Origin: Methylocystis hirsuta
GTDB lineage: Bacteria > Pseudomonadota > Alphaproteobacteria > Rhizobiales > Beijerinckiaceae
Length of the DNA: 64,000 nt
Reading direction: 5' to 3'
Assembly: GCF_003722355.1 (NCBI RefSeq)
Contig: NZ_QWDD01000001.1
Location: 124,001 to 188,000, forward strand
The notes below the pieces were generated by a model that was not told the DNA's origin, ran no database searches, and worked only from the letters and a program-made list of their open reading frames with translations. Below, one piece after another: positions 53,839-62,811 of this stretch. The first letter of the stretch is position 1. The number at the start of each line of letters is the position of its first letter. The position numbers were made by a program, and so were the translations under genes.

Positions 53839-55671
53839 ATGACGACTCCAATCGAGCGTATCATCATACGACATCTGTCGGGCTCCAAAGCCAATCAGAT
53901 CGAACAGCTGCCCGTCGGCGACTCGCGCGAATTCACCATCGGCCGCGATCCCGCGTCGAAGATCGCTTTCGATCCTGTCGGCGACAGCGTCGTCAGCCGC
54001 AAACACGCGCTCATCCGCATAATGGGCGAAGGCGACAATATCTCCTTCAAGCTCTCGGACGCCGGCAGCAGCAATGGCACCTTTCTCAATGGCGAGCGGG
54101 TGAGTGGCGAAGTCGAACTTCTTCCCGAAGACACGATCGAACTTGGCGCCAAGGGTCCGAAATTCACCTTCGACGTTCAGCCGCGGCCGGCGAATTTCGC
54201 CGCACGAACGAAGGTCATCGGCGTCAGCGACACGGCGGCGACGCGCGTGATCAAAACGGCGGAAGTCGCCGCCTCGACCGCGGTGAACGCCGCAGCGACC
54301 GGCGCCGGCACGGCGAAAGGATCGAGCGACGACGGCGCAGCGCCGAAGAAGAGCGGCATCGGCCATGAGACTGTGCAGCGACTCATCGGAGAAGAGCGCG
54401 GCAAGGCCACGCGCACCATGACCGGCGCGATCGCCGCAGTCGTCGCCTTCTTCGTGCTGGGCGGCGCGGCGCTCTATTGGGCGCAGCATCGCGAGCTCGA
54501 GCGACGAGACGCGGAAGACAAGCTCGCCCAAAACGAGACGGATGAACGACTGTCGCGCATCCCGGACGACGTCAACAGCAAGATCGGCATGAAGCCGCGC
54601 GAAATCTACGACAAGTTCGCGAAGGCGACCGTTCAAATCGGCATGATGTGGCGCTTATATGATAAGCAGACCGGACGGCCGATCCAGCACAAGACCGTCG
54701 ATTACAAGGGTCGGCGCTATCCCGCCTATGTGCAGCTGCCAAATAATCTCGGCATTGTGCGCTGGCTGACGCTGGAGGACGACCACATCACCAATCTGAT
54801 GGTCGGCGGCGGCGGCTCCGGCAGCGGCTTCGTCATCAGCGAGCAGGGCTATATTCTAACGAATAAGCATGTCGCCGCCGGCTGGCAGGTCGGCTATGGC
54901 GCTGAAGGCGGCCGAGAGGGCATTCTCTACGACTATGTCGTGGTCACGTCGGGGAAAAAACGCAAGGCCAAAATCAAGGAGCCGAAGATCATCGATCTCT
55001 ATGACTCGGCCTATGCCGACGTGTTCCACTGGGTTCCGGAATCCGGCGGCTACATCTTCAAGACGGACGATCCGACGACGGCGCTCGCCGGCAATACGCC
55101 GGATCCAAACTCAAACAACAAGGCGTCTTTCGTCGGCCGCAATGAAGTTCTCGAGGTCAAGTTCCACGGCAGCCGCTTGGGCGTGAACGCCAGTCTGGTG
55201 CGGACGTCGCCGGACGCCGACGCGGCGCTCATGAAGATCGACTCGCCCCAGACTTTGACCAAGGTGGAGATGGCGCCCAACGCCGCCGTCGAGATCGGCG
55301 AGAACATCACCGTGCTCGGCTATCCCGCCGTCTCGGTCGAAAATTTCGTGCTGCGGCAAACGGAAGAGCGCGGCCGCATTCGCAGCCAGCTCGAAAAGAT
55401 CACCGAGGCGACCGTCACCGAAGGCATCGTGTCGAAGACCGCGAGCGGCGTGAAGTCGACCGAAGGCGGCACCTTCGCCAGCGACATGGGCGACGTTTAT
55501 CAGCTCAGCGTCGTCGCCACCGGATCGGGCAACAGCGGCGGTCCGGTGTTCAACTCCTCCGGCAAGGTCATTGGTCTGTTCACCTACAGCCGCAATGTTG
55601 GCGACACCAAAGCGACCATGGCGGTGCCGATCAAATATGGCGCCGAACTCACCCAGGCGCAGCGCGAATAG
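53839..55671 (+). CDS. FHA-domain transmembrane trypsin-like serine protease
   Basis: A 610-residue protein. Residues about 20-115 are an FHA domain (FTIGRDPASKI, VVSRKHALIRI, SNGTFLNGERV), which binds phosphothreonine. A linker follows, then one transmembrane helix at about 195-214. Residues about 255-605 are a trypsin/DegP-like protease with GSGSGFVISEQGYILTNKHV (His344), TSPDADAALMKID (Asp near 461) and GSGNSGGPVFNSSG (Ser566). The FHA part should face the cytoplasm and the protease the periplasm. It heads an operon with a PP2C phosphatase and a Ser/Thr kinase. Confidence 0.9.
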   Translation: MTTPIERIIIRHLSGSKANQIEQLPVGDSREFTIGRDPASKIAFDPVGDSVVSRKHALIRIMGEGDNISFKLSDAGSSNGTFLNGERVSGEVELLPEDTIELGAKGPKFTFDVQPRPANFAARTKVIGVSDTAATRVIKTAEVAASTAVNAAATGAGTAKGSSDDGAAPKKSGIGHETVQRLIGEERGKATRTMTGAIAAVVAFFVLGGAALYWAQHRELERRDAEDKLAQNETDERLSRIPDDVNSKIGMKPREIYDKFAKATVQIGMMWRLYDKQTGRPIQHKTVDYKGRRYPAYVQLPNNLGIVRWLTLEDDHITNLMVGGGGSGSGFVISEQGYILTNKHVAAGWQVGYGAEGGREGILYDYVVVTSGKKRKAKIKEPKIIDLYDSAYADVFHWVPESGGYIFKTDDPTTALAGNTPDPNSNNKASFVGRNEVLEVKFHGSRLGVNASLVRTSPDADAALMKIDSPQTLTKVEMAPNAAVEIGENITVLGYPAVSVENFVLRQTEERGRIRSQLEKITEATVTEGIVSKTASGVKSTEGGTFASDMGDVYQLSVVATGSGNSGGPVFNSSGKVIGLFTYSRNVGDTKATMAVPIKYGAELTQAQRE

Positions 55672-55689
55672 CAAAGGGTCCGTCTTCCC

Positions 55690-56568
55690 ATGACGGCGAA
55701 CCGGCCAGCAGCCCCGTTGCGCATCGCAGGCGCCATCCGCACGGATGTCGGATGCGTCAGGCAGCTCAATGAAGACTCCGTCGCCTTCATCGCAAGCGCC
55801 GGCCCCTCGCAGGCTCGCGACTACGGCGCGCTCGCGCTTGTCGCCGACGGCATGGGCGGCCACGCCGCCGGGGAGGTGGCGAGCGCGCTCGCGCTCGAAG
55901 TCGTGCGGCGCGTCTATTATTCGCTCGACAAGATCCCCTCCGAGGCGCTGCGCGCCGCTTTTGACGCCGCCAATCGGGCGATATTCGACTACGCCGCCAA
56001 ACATCCTGACTGCGCCGGCATGGGGACGACCTGCACGGCGATCGGCGTCAGGGACAATCTTCTATGGCTGGCGCATGTCGGCGACAGCCGCGCCTATCTG
56101 ATGCGCGACGGACAGCTGACTCAGCTTTCCGACGATCAGACGCTGCACGCGCAATTGGTGCGCGACGGCGTGATGTCGCCGGAGGACGCAGGCAAAGGCG
56201 CCGGAAGCAATGTCATTTTGCAGGCGCTCGGCACGCGTCTCGACGTCGAGCCGACGATCTGGACGGAAGGCCTGCCGCTGCGACAGGGCGACATCGTGGT
56301 CTTGTGCTCCGACGGTTTGACCAATCTCGTCTCCGACGCAAGGATCGCCGAAGTGGTCTCAAAAAACCCGCCGCCGGAGGCCTGCCGGCTATTGATCGAA
56401 GCCGCGCGCCGCGGCGGCGGACACGACAATATTTCAGTCGGCGTCTTTGTGGCGGAGCCCGACGCCGCCGATCGGACCGCCGATCAAGCGGCGACGAAGC
56501 GGATTAACATCGCCGACCCGCCGACGGGCGCCCTCACGGCGAAGATCGACGCCATCGCAGAGGGTTGA
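55690..56568 (+). CDS. PP2C-type Ser/Thr protein phosphatase
   Basis: A 292-residue soluble phosphatase. The metal-binding residues are visible in VRQLNEDSVAF, LVADGMGGHAAGEVAS, LWLAHVGDSRAYLMRDG and LCSDGLTNLVSD, followed by GGGHDNISV. It should remove phosphate from Ser/Thr in targets of the kinase three bases downstream. The C-terminal 30 residues are a short polar tail. Operon spacing: 18 bp after the FHA gene. Confidence 0.95.
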   Translation: MTANRPAAPLRIAGAIRTDVGCVRQLNEDSVAFIASAGPSQARDYGALALVADGMGGHAAGEVASALALEVVRRVYYSLDKIPSEALRAAFDAANRAIFDYAAKHPDCAGMGTTCTAIGVRDNLLWLAHVGDSRAYLMRDGQLTQLSDDQTLHAQLVRDGVMSPEDAGKGAGSNVILQALGTRLDVEPTIWTEGLPLRQGDIVVLCSDGLTNLVSDARIAEVVSKNPPPEACRLLIEAARRGGGHDNISVGVFVAEPDAADRTADQAATKRINIADPPTGALTAKIDAIAEG

Positions 56569-56571
56569 GCC

Positions 56572-58281
56572 ATGACCGACCCGCAGATGATCGGACACTA
56601 TCGCATCGTCAAGCTGCTCGGCGTCGGCGCGATGGGCAAGGTGCACGCCGCGCTCGACACCTTCCTCGAGCGCGAAGTGGCGATCAAATCCCTGCGCGCG
56701 GAACTCACGCAGGATCCTGATTTCGTCGGGCGATTCCGCGCCGAAGCGACGAGTCTCGCCAAACTCAACCACCCCAACATCACGACGCTCTATTCGCCGG
56801 TGCTGGAGGGCAACGACCTTTACATGGTCATGGAGCTCGTAAACGGCCGGCCGCTCGACGAGATCTTGAGGGAGCGCGGCAAGCCGCTCGGCGTCAAGGA
56901 AAGTCTCGCCGTCATCGCGCAGGCTGCGGATGGACTCGCCTATGCGCATCAGATGGGCGTTATCCATCGCGACATTAAGCCGTCGAACCTGATGGTCGCC
57001 GACGACGGGCGAATCAAGATCATGGATTTCGGCATTGCGCGGGTGCGCGGCAGCGTGCGTCTGACTCGCGCCGGCACGGCGGTCGGCACGCCGCTTTACA
57101 TGTCGCCGGAGCAGTGCCGCGGCGGCGAAGGCGACGAGCGCAGCGATCTCTATTCGCTGGCCGTCGTGCTTTACGAAATGCTTGCCGGCGCGCCGCCCTT
57201 TTCCGGCGCGACCGAATATGACCTCACCCAGGCGCAGATCCACGCCGAGGCGCCGCCGCTCGTGCCGCGCATATCTGGCGTGACGCCGGAACTTGAATCG
57301 GCGATCATGACGGCGCTGTCGAAGCGGCCCGAGCAGCGGTTCCCGAACATGCGCTCCTTCAGCGACGCGCTCGGCGCCACGGCGCTGCGCATCGACGCCT
57401 CGAGCATTGTTCGAAGCGCGGGACATCTTGTCCAGGATTCGACGGCCGAGCGCGACGTGCCGACGCCCGAGCACATGTCGACGAAGCTTATCGCCCTTGC
57501 GAAAAGTCGCAGCGCGACGCTCGTGCGCCGCTTCAAGCGGCTGCATCCCGCCGCTCAGGGCGCTTCACTTGGCGTCGCGGCCGCGGCGCTCGCCACGTTA
57601 GCTTTTCTCGCGCTGATCGAGCCGTCGTCGCCAGCACGGGACGAACGCCAGACCCGAACCGATTCAGGCGACGGCGACCACCGCCCCATCAGCAGAGTCA
57701 ACGATGAGCCCCTCCAACCGCGCGGCGACTGCAATTCTCAGTTCGCGACGCGGAACGATCCTTTGGGCTGCAATTGGCGCCAGCCGTCCTCGTCAAGCTC
57801 GAGCGCTTCGATTTACGACCTGCGCGCGGCGATGAAGGATCGCGGGCGATGGGACATCGCCTTCCCTCTTGCGCAAAAACTGGCGGAGTCCGGCGATAAG
57901 GAAGCGCAGTATCATCTCGCCACGCTCTACGCGAAGGCGCCGGGCCGGCAGAATTTCTCGGAGGCTTTCAACTGGTTCAAGAAATCCGCGATGCAGGGCT
58001 ATGCCGACGCGCAGGCCTCGCTCGGCGTCATGTACAAGGACGGCATGACGCCCGACGGCAGGCAAGACCCGACCGAAGCCTTGCGTTGGTTTCAGCAGGC
58101 GGAAACGCAAAACAACGGCAGGGCCCAATATTGGCTCGGCGAAGCCTATGAGAAGGGCTTGGCCGGACTGGACGTTAGTCGCAGCAAGGCCGAGGAGCTC
58201 TATTACAAGGCGAGTCTCCAGGATGTCCCCGACGCCGCCGAAGCCTTGCAGAGAATCAAGCGGCGACGCGGCCGGCGCTAG
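56572..58281 (+). CDS. Transmembrane Ser/Thr protein kinase with Sel1 repeats
   Basis: A 569-residue Hanks-type kinase. The kinase domain (about 10-270) has the glycine loop LLGVGAMGKVHAA, Lys39 in EVAIKSL, HRDIKPSNLM, DFG at 152-154 and GTPLYMSPEQ. One transmembrane helix lies at about 331-349. The periplasmic part has a low-complexity linker and Sel1-like repeats (AQYHLATLYAK, ADAQASLGVMYKDG, AQYWLGEAYEKG), which bind proteins or peptidoglycan partners. It starts 3 bp after the phosphatase gene. All catalytic residues are present. Confidence 0.95.
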   Translation: MTDPQMIGHYRIVKLLGVGAMGKVHAALDTFLEREVAIKSLRAELTQDPDFVGRFRAEATSLAKLNHPNITTLYSPVLEGNDLYMVMELVNGRPLDEILRERGKPLGVKESLAVIAQAADGLAYAHQMGVIHRDIKPSNLMVADDGRIKIMDFGIARVRGSVRLTRAGTAVGTPLYMSPEQCRGGEGDERSDLYSLAVVLYEMLAGAPPFSGATEYDLTQAQIHAEAPPLVPRISGVTPELESAIMTALSKRPEQRFPNMRSFSDALGATALRIDASSIVRSAGHLVQDSTAERDVPTPEHMSTKLIALAKSRSATLVRRFKRLHPAAQGASLGVAAAALATLAFLALIEPSSPARDERQTRTDSGDGDHRPISRVNDEPLQPRGDCNSQFATRNDPLGCNWRQPSSSSSSASIYDLRAAMKDRGRWDIAFPLAQKLAESGDKEAQYHLATLYAKAPGRQNFSEAFNWFKKSAMQGYADAQASLGVMYKDGMTPDGRQDPTEALRWFQQAETQNNGRAQYWLGEAYEKGLAGLDVSRSKAEELYYKASLQDVPDAAEALQRIKRRRGRR

Positions 58282-58292
58282 CTGGCGCGCCG

Positions 58293-58601
58293 TTAAAGCC
58301 CGCCTTTGCTGAATTGTCCGCCGCCGCCAGAACCGCCGCCACCGCCGCCACCGCCATGACGGTGACGGTTCGCGACATGTACGCGTCCGCGATGACGCGC
58401 ATAGTGGGGCCGCGCATGATAGTGGTGATAGCCGCCGTAATGGCGCCGACGAAAGCGAAACCCTCCGAGCATCGCGCCAATGAGACCCAGCTGCGCGGAT
58501 GCCGGCTCCGGCTCCAAAACGACAAGAGGCAGCGTGAAAGCGCCAAGCAAGAGAGCTCGGCGCGAAAGCCGACGGTCGGCGCCGTCGTCATTGTCAGTCA
58601 T
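58293..58601 (-). CDS. Exported His/Gly-rich mini-protein
   Basis: A 102-residue protein on the opposite strand, ending 11 bp from the kinase stop. It has a twin-arginine-like signal (RRLSRRALLLGAFTLPLVVL...ASA) and a mature part rich in His, Arg and Tyr (GGYHHYHARPHYARHRG), then a poly-Gly stretch. The His-rich region could bind metal ions. Short, low-complexity exported proteins of this type are common in Rhizobiales; none has a firm function. Confidence 0.65.
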   Translation of the reverse strand: MTDNDDGADRRLSRRALLLGAFTLPLVVLEPEPASAQLGLIGAMLGGFRFRRRHYGGYHHYHARPHYARHRGRVHVANRHRHGGGGGGGGSGGGGQFSKGGL

Positions 58602-58812
58602 GGAAATCGCCCCCGCAGACGGTAGGCGATGATATTGTTCTCGCGGCTGCGTCCTGTCAATTTGCCATGCGCTTCGTCAGAGATCGCGTTGCTTCTTGAA
58701 AGATCGCGCTCGGGCCGACGGGCGGCGTTGGCCGCGCCTTTCTCAAAGTATCCTCAATGTATCGCGGGCGCGCAGGATATTCCCGAAAGCGCAAAGTTTT
58801 GGAGAAGAGCTC

Positions 58813-59853
58813 ATGGGCGACATCGAAAATCGCCGCGCCGCCCCGTCCGACTTTGTCGACGAGCGCGCGGACGGACCAGGAGTCGTCAGCGTCGCCGAAA
58901 ATGATCCGGCCGCGCCCTTCTATCGATTGCTGTCGAAACTGCGCGCGCCCGTCGCGATGCGAGACATGATGATGGCGCCGGTGCGCGCCTGCTACAGAGG
59001 CGAGGGGCTGGCGATCGACCCGGCGGAACTGCCGCCGAGCGCCGCGCAGGTCTATCCGCAGGTCTTAGTCTCGACTCTCGCCGTTCCTTCGGACGCAGGT
59101 CCGATCCGCTGCGAATGTTTCACGCCGCCCGGCGACGGGCCTATGCCGATGATGCTGTACGTGCATGGCGGCGGCTTTGTCGTCGGACGATCCGAGGACA
59201 CGGCCTATGTCACCAGCCGCATCGCCGCCGAAAACAAATTCATCGTGGTCAGCGTCAATTATCGCTGGGCGCCGGAATGGCCGTTTCCCGCCGGCCTCGA
59301 CGATTGCATGGCGGTTTTGCGCTGGATGCGCGACGCAGGCGCCGACATCGGCGGCGACGCATCGCGCATATTGGTCTGCGGCGATTCCGCTGGAGGCAAC
59401 CTCGCGGCGGCATTGCCACTAAGAGCGCGCGAGGAGCGCCTCTCCATTCTCGCGACCGTGCTTTTATGTCCGCTCACGGATTTTCACTTCGAAAAATTTG
59501 CGTCCTACGAGCGGCTTGCCCCGACGGGCGTCGTGATCGACGCGTCTTTCATGGGATTTGCGCGCGGCGCCTATCTTACGAAATCGCAGCAGTGGCGGGA
59601 TCCCAGGGCGAGCCCGGCGCTCGGCGATTTGAACGGCTATCCGCGAACTCTGCTCATCAGCGGAACCGCCGATCCGCTTGTCGACGACAATCGCGCCTTT
59701 GCCGAGAAATTGACGGCGGCGGGCGTGGAGGTCATGCATTTCATCGGCGAGGCCATGCCGCACGGCTTCTATTTCTTCCCCGGCGTCTTGAAGGAGACCG
59801 ACGCAGCCTTCGCGGCGATCACGAGATTCGTCGCCGTTGCGCTGCAAAGTTAA
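58813..59853 (+). CDS. Alpha/beta-hydrolase of the hormone-sensitive lipase family
   Basis: A 346-residue esterase/lipase. The oxyanion motif is YVHGGGFVVG, the nucleophile elbow ILVCGDSAGGNLAAA, the acid lies in ISGTADPLVDDN and the histidine in MPHGFYFFPG. RWAPEWPFPAGLDD is the typical HSL-family helix. The frame opens at 58696, but ATG 58813 has GGAGAAG upstream. Substrate unknown. Confidence 0.9.
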   Translation: MGDIENRRAAPSDFVDERADGPGVVSVAENDPAAPFYRLLSKLRAPVAMRDMMMAPVRACYRGEGLAIDPAELPPSAAQVYPQVLVSTLAVPSDAGPIRCECFTPPGDGPMPMMLYVHGGGFVVGRSEDTAYVTSRIAAENKFIVVSVNYRWAPEWPFPAGLDDCMAVLRWMRDAGADIGGDASRILVCGDSAGGNLAAALPLRAREERLSILATVLLCPLTDFHFEKFASYERLAPTGVVIDASFMGFARGAYLTKSQQWRDPRASPALGDLNGYPRTLLISGTADPLVDDNRAFAEKLTAAGVEVMHFIGEAMPHGFYFFPGVLKETDAAFAAITRFVAVALQS

Positions 59854-60009
59854 GTCAAAACAATCCCCTCTTCGCTGCGCACGAAGCAAAGCTCAAGCAT
59901 TGAGTCTTGATCTTGGTCGCTGTTTGGCCACGTATTAGCCATTCATTATCGTTTAAATAAGAAATTCGCCTTAGTACCGAAGGTGCTCAACCGCAGTTTG
60001 GAGCGGCAC

Positions 60010-62061
60010 ATGCGCTTGCGAACGCGCTCTCGCGCCCGGCTTTTTTCGAAGGTGGCGGTGACCGCCGCCGCGGCGCTCGGCTTTGCGCAGACGCCCGTCA
60101 TGGCGCAGGGCTATTATTTCTGGGGCGACCGCGAGCCTCTCATCAATGCGGTTCCGGCGCCAGAGCGCGTCGTGCGGCCGCAACGCCCGGCCGCACGAAA
60201 AAAAATCTCCCGTCCGGCGACCGACAAAAGCGGCGCGGCGTCTCTGCCCGACGCCAAGCCCGAGGTTGCAAAGCTCGACCGGCCGCTCTTCGTCATCGCC
60301 TCCATCGCCGACCAGCAGATGTCGATCTACAACCATAGCGGCCTCGTCGCCCGTTCGGCGATCTCGACAGGCGTCGCCGGACATCCGACGCCGAAAGGCA
60401 TTTTCACCGTCATCGGCCGCGAACGGTTCCACCGATCCAACATCTATTCAAGTGCGCCGATGCCGTTCATGCAGCGGATCACCTGGTCCGGCATCGCCAT
60501 GCATCTTGGGGTCGTGCCGGGACATCCGGCCTCGCACGGCTGCATCCGGCTTCCCGCCGCATTCGCGGCGAAGCTCTGGGGCATGACCAGAATCGGCGAG
60601 CGGGTCGTGATCTCGCCGCACGACGTGTTTCCCGCCGAATTCGAACACCCATTGCTGCCCGCGCCTAAAATGCGCGCGTCCGCGGAAGCAGAAAAAGGCG
60701 CGCCAGCGGCCGGCTCTGAACCGCCTCTCCACGTCGCAGAAGCTCGCCCCGCGATCGCTCCGCAGCCGCAGGCGGAGCAGCCCAAAGCCGACGCTGACGG
60801 CAAAACGGCTGGAGCCGCCACGCCGACCGCCGATCTGCCACAGCCCTCCCCCGTCGAGGCCGACGCGCCTGCCGCCGATTCGCAGCGACACGCCGAGCAG
60901 CCCAAGGCGGACGCCGGCGCTGAGGTCGCTTCGGGCGACGCAGCCGCGCCCGCGGCAGACCAGCCGCAGCCGGCGCTCGACGCCGCCGACGCGCCCGCCG
61001 CTAAGATCGAGCAGGATGCGGAGCAGTCCAAACTCGGAAATGTGGCAAACAAACCGGCGTCATCGGCTCCCTCAAGTCCAGCCGCCGTCGCCGAACGGCT
61101 GACGGTGAATCCGCGCCAATATGCCCAGCAGCTCAAGGCCAAGGCCGTGGCTGAAGCCGCCGACGCCAACAGGGCCGTCAAGGCTTTGTCAGCCGAAGTG
61201 GGAATCAAGCGAAATGAGGCCGCGCGCGCAGCGGCGGCGCTCCGCGCAGCAGAAGCCGCGCAGGCCGCGGCCCGCGCTAGAGCGGACGCGGCCGCTGCAT
61301 TATCCGCCGCTGCAACGGCGGCGGCCGACAACCAGCAGGAGCCGGCCGTAACGGCGGAACGCAGCGCGTCGGCGGGCGATGCGCTGGCGAAAGCCAATGC
61401 CGACCGCCTGACGAGAGCCTATGGTAAAGCGCTCTTCACTCAGGACGCGGCGCTGCAGGCGAAAATCAACGCCGACTCCGCGCTTGCGGAAGCCACGGCA
61501 AAGCTCGAACAGGCGAGAACGGCCTTCGCCGCCACTGACTCGGATCTGGCGGACGCCGACCGGCGTTTGGAGGAGGCGAGAACGACCGCCGCCGCCGCCG
61601 CAACCGCTCAAAGAGAAGCCGAGCGCCGCATAACGCCCATCTCTGTGCTGATCAGCAAGAAGGATCGGCGGATCTATGTTCGCCAGGCCCTGTCGCCGCT
61701 TTTCGACGCGCCAATCGAGATCCGTGATCCGAGCGCGCCGCTCGGCTCGCATCTTTATATTGCGACGGCGGCCAAGGAGGACGGGAGTTCGCTCAAATGG
61801 TCGGTCGTCTCGATGCCGGAGGCGCGGACCGAGCGCAGGAAGAATTTGGCGTCGGCCGACGCTAAAGCCGACATATCCTGGGATTGGCGCCCCTCCGGCG
61901 CGAGCCCGTCCGAGGCTTTGGAGCGCGTCGACATTCCAAAAGACGTTCGCGAGCGGATCGCGGAGCGGCTGTGGACTGGGGCGTCGCTCATCATCTCGGA
62001 CCAGCCGGTCAGCGGCGAGACCGGAAACGACGGCACGGATCTGACGATCAAATTGCGCTAG
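60010..62061 (+). CDS. Large L,D-transpeptidase with coiled coil and second YkuD-like region
   Basis: A 683-residue exported protein. A signal peptide (KVAVTAAAALGFAQTPVMAQ) is followed by a YkuD domain (about 90-215) with the catalytic MHLGVVPGHPASHGCIRLP (Cys near residue 178). Residues about 230-370 are Ala/Pro/Glu-rich with repeated AEQPKAD units. Residues about 380-590 are Ala-rich coiled coil. The C-terminal region begins ISVLISKKDRRIYVRQALSP and resembles a second YkuD fold without the catalytic motif. It should crosslink peptidoglycan or attach proteins to it. ATG 60010 has GGAG 6 nt upstream; GTG 59983 is less likely. Confidence 0.9.
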   Translation: MRLRTRSRARLFSKVAVTAAAALGFAQTPVMAQGYYFWGDREPLINAVPAPERVVRPQRPAARKKISRPATDKSGAASLPDAKPEVAKLDRPLFVIASIADQQMSIYNHSGLVARSAISTGVAGHPTPKGIFTVIGRERFHRSNIYSSAPMPFMQRITWSGIAMHLGVVPGHPASHGCIRLPAAFAAKLWGMTRIGERVVISPHDVFPAEFEHPLLPAPKMRASAEAEKGAPAAGSEPPLHVAEARPAIAPQPQAEQPKADADGKTAGAATPTADLPQPSPVEADAPAADSQRHAEQPKADAGAEVASGDAAAPAADQPQPALDAADAPAAKIEQDAEQSKLGNVANKPASSAPSSPAAVAERLTVNPRQYAQQLKAKAVAEAADANRAVKALSAEVGIKRNEAARAAAALRAAEAAQAAARARADAAAALSAAATAAADNQQEPAVTAERSASAGDALAKANADRLTRAYGKALFTQDAALQAKINADSALAEATAKLEQARTAFAATDSDLADADRRLEEARTTAAAAATAQREAERRITPISVLISKKDRRIYVRQALSPLFDAPIEIRDPSAPLGSHLYIATAAKEDGSSLKWSVVSMPEARTERRKNLASADAKADISWDWRPSGASPSEALERVDIPKDVRERIAERLWTGASLIISDQPVSGETGNDGTDLTIKLR

Positions 62062-62111
62062 CGCGGCAGTCTCGGTTCGCAGCGACCGCAATCGAGCGCG
62101 GCGCAAGGCGA

Positions 62112-62273
62112 GCCGGAAGCTGCTTGTGCGGAGAGCCATCCGCGCACGTAGCGTTCATGCGCGCCGGTCTTGTCGGCGAGTTCGGCGGAGGTGGCCGCGC
62201 CTTGCGAGAGCGCGCGAAACAGACCGAGCTTGTCTCCGATGATCACCAGAGCCGCGTTGGAAGCGGCGCCCAG
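62112..62273 (-). pseudogene. Remnant of a class I methyltransferase (N-terminal part)
   Basis: The minus strand encodes LGAASNAALVIIGDKLGLFR and AELADKTGAHERYVRGWLSA, the usual N-terminal helices of a SAM-dependent methyltransferase family with a winged-helix lead. The frame breaks off after AQAASG and has no start or catalytic domain. It lies between the transpeptidase and cupin genes. Confidence 0.7.
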
Positions 62274-62307
62274 TCTAATGCACGGGCGTTCGTGTTCTAA
62301 TTCGCCG

Positions 62308-62754
62308 TTACGGCGCCGCTGGCCGATTGACCGTGACTTCGCCGCCTGGCGGCGACTGATCGATGACCAGCAATTTGACCTGCGCCGCCCCGACCGTGGC
62401 GCCGAAATGCCAGCGGTCGACGCTCTCAATGACGAATTCTCCAGCATGATAGAGGCGCGACGAGGAATCGGCCTGCTGGACCATCAGTTCGCCTTCAAGA
62501 ATATAGGCATAGCGCTGATACGGATGCTTATGTTCCGGCAATCTGACGCCGGGCGCCAGAATGTAAATCGAAGCCACGACCTCCAAGGGCCCCTGCGGAA
62601 GCATGATCGGCTGCCCAGTGGCGGTTTTCGTCGCCCTGGCGATTTCCGTCACGATTTCGGCTGGCGCAGGCTCCTTCGCGGCGGCCGCGCCGACGATGCT
62701 GAAAGCGACGCTCAGGACCGCGACAAACCCCAGGCGAATCATCTGCTGCTCCAT
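62308..62754 (-). CDS. Exported cupin-domain protein
   Basis: A 148-residue protein with a signal peptide (MIRLGFVAVLSVAFSIVGAA) and a single cupin barrel: LPEHKHPYQRYAYILEGEL and HAGEFVIESVDRWHFGAT, giving metal-binding His residues. The frame opens at 62787, but MEQQMIRLG at 62754 gives a proper signal peptide. The mature protein would be periplasmic. Substrate unknown. Confidence 0.82.
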   Translation of the reverse strand: MEQQMIRLGFVAVLSVAFSIVGAAAAKEPAPAEIVTEIARATKTATGQPIMLPQGPLEVVASIYILAPGVRLPEHKHPYQRYAYILEGELMVQQADSSSRLYHAGEFVIESVDRWHFGATVGAAQVKLLVIDQSPPGGEVTVNRPAAP

Positions 62755-62811
62755 TCGCAATCCACTTCTTGCATTCGCCATATACAACCGTTTCCGCGAT
62801 CGCCGGTTCTT

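Noticed and set aside
53395..54636. Long minus-strand open frame opposite the start of the FHA-protease gene
   Set aside because: It is antisense to clear FHA and linker sequence, is Arg-rich, and has no recognisable domain; high GC produces such shadows.
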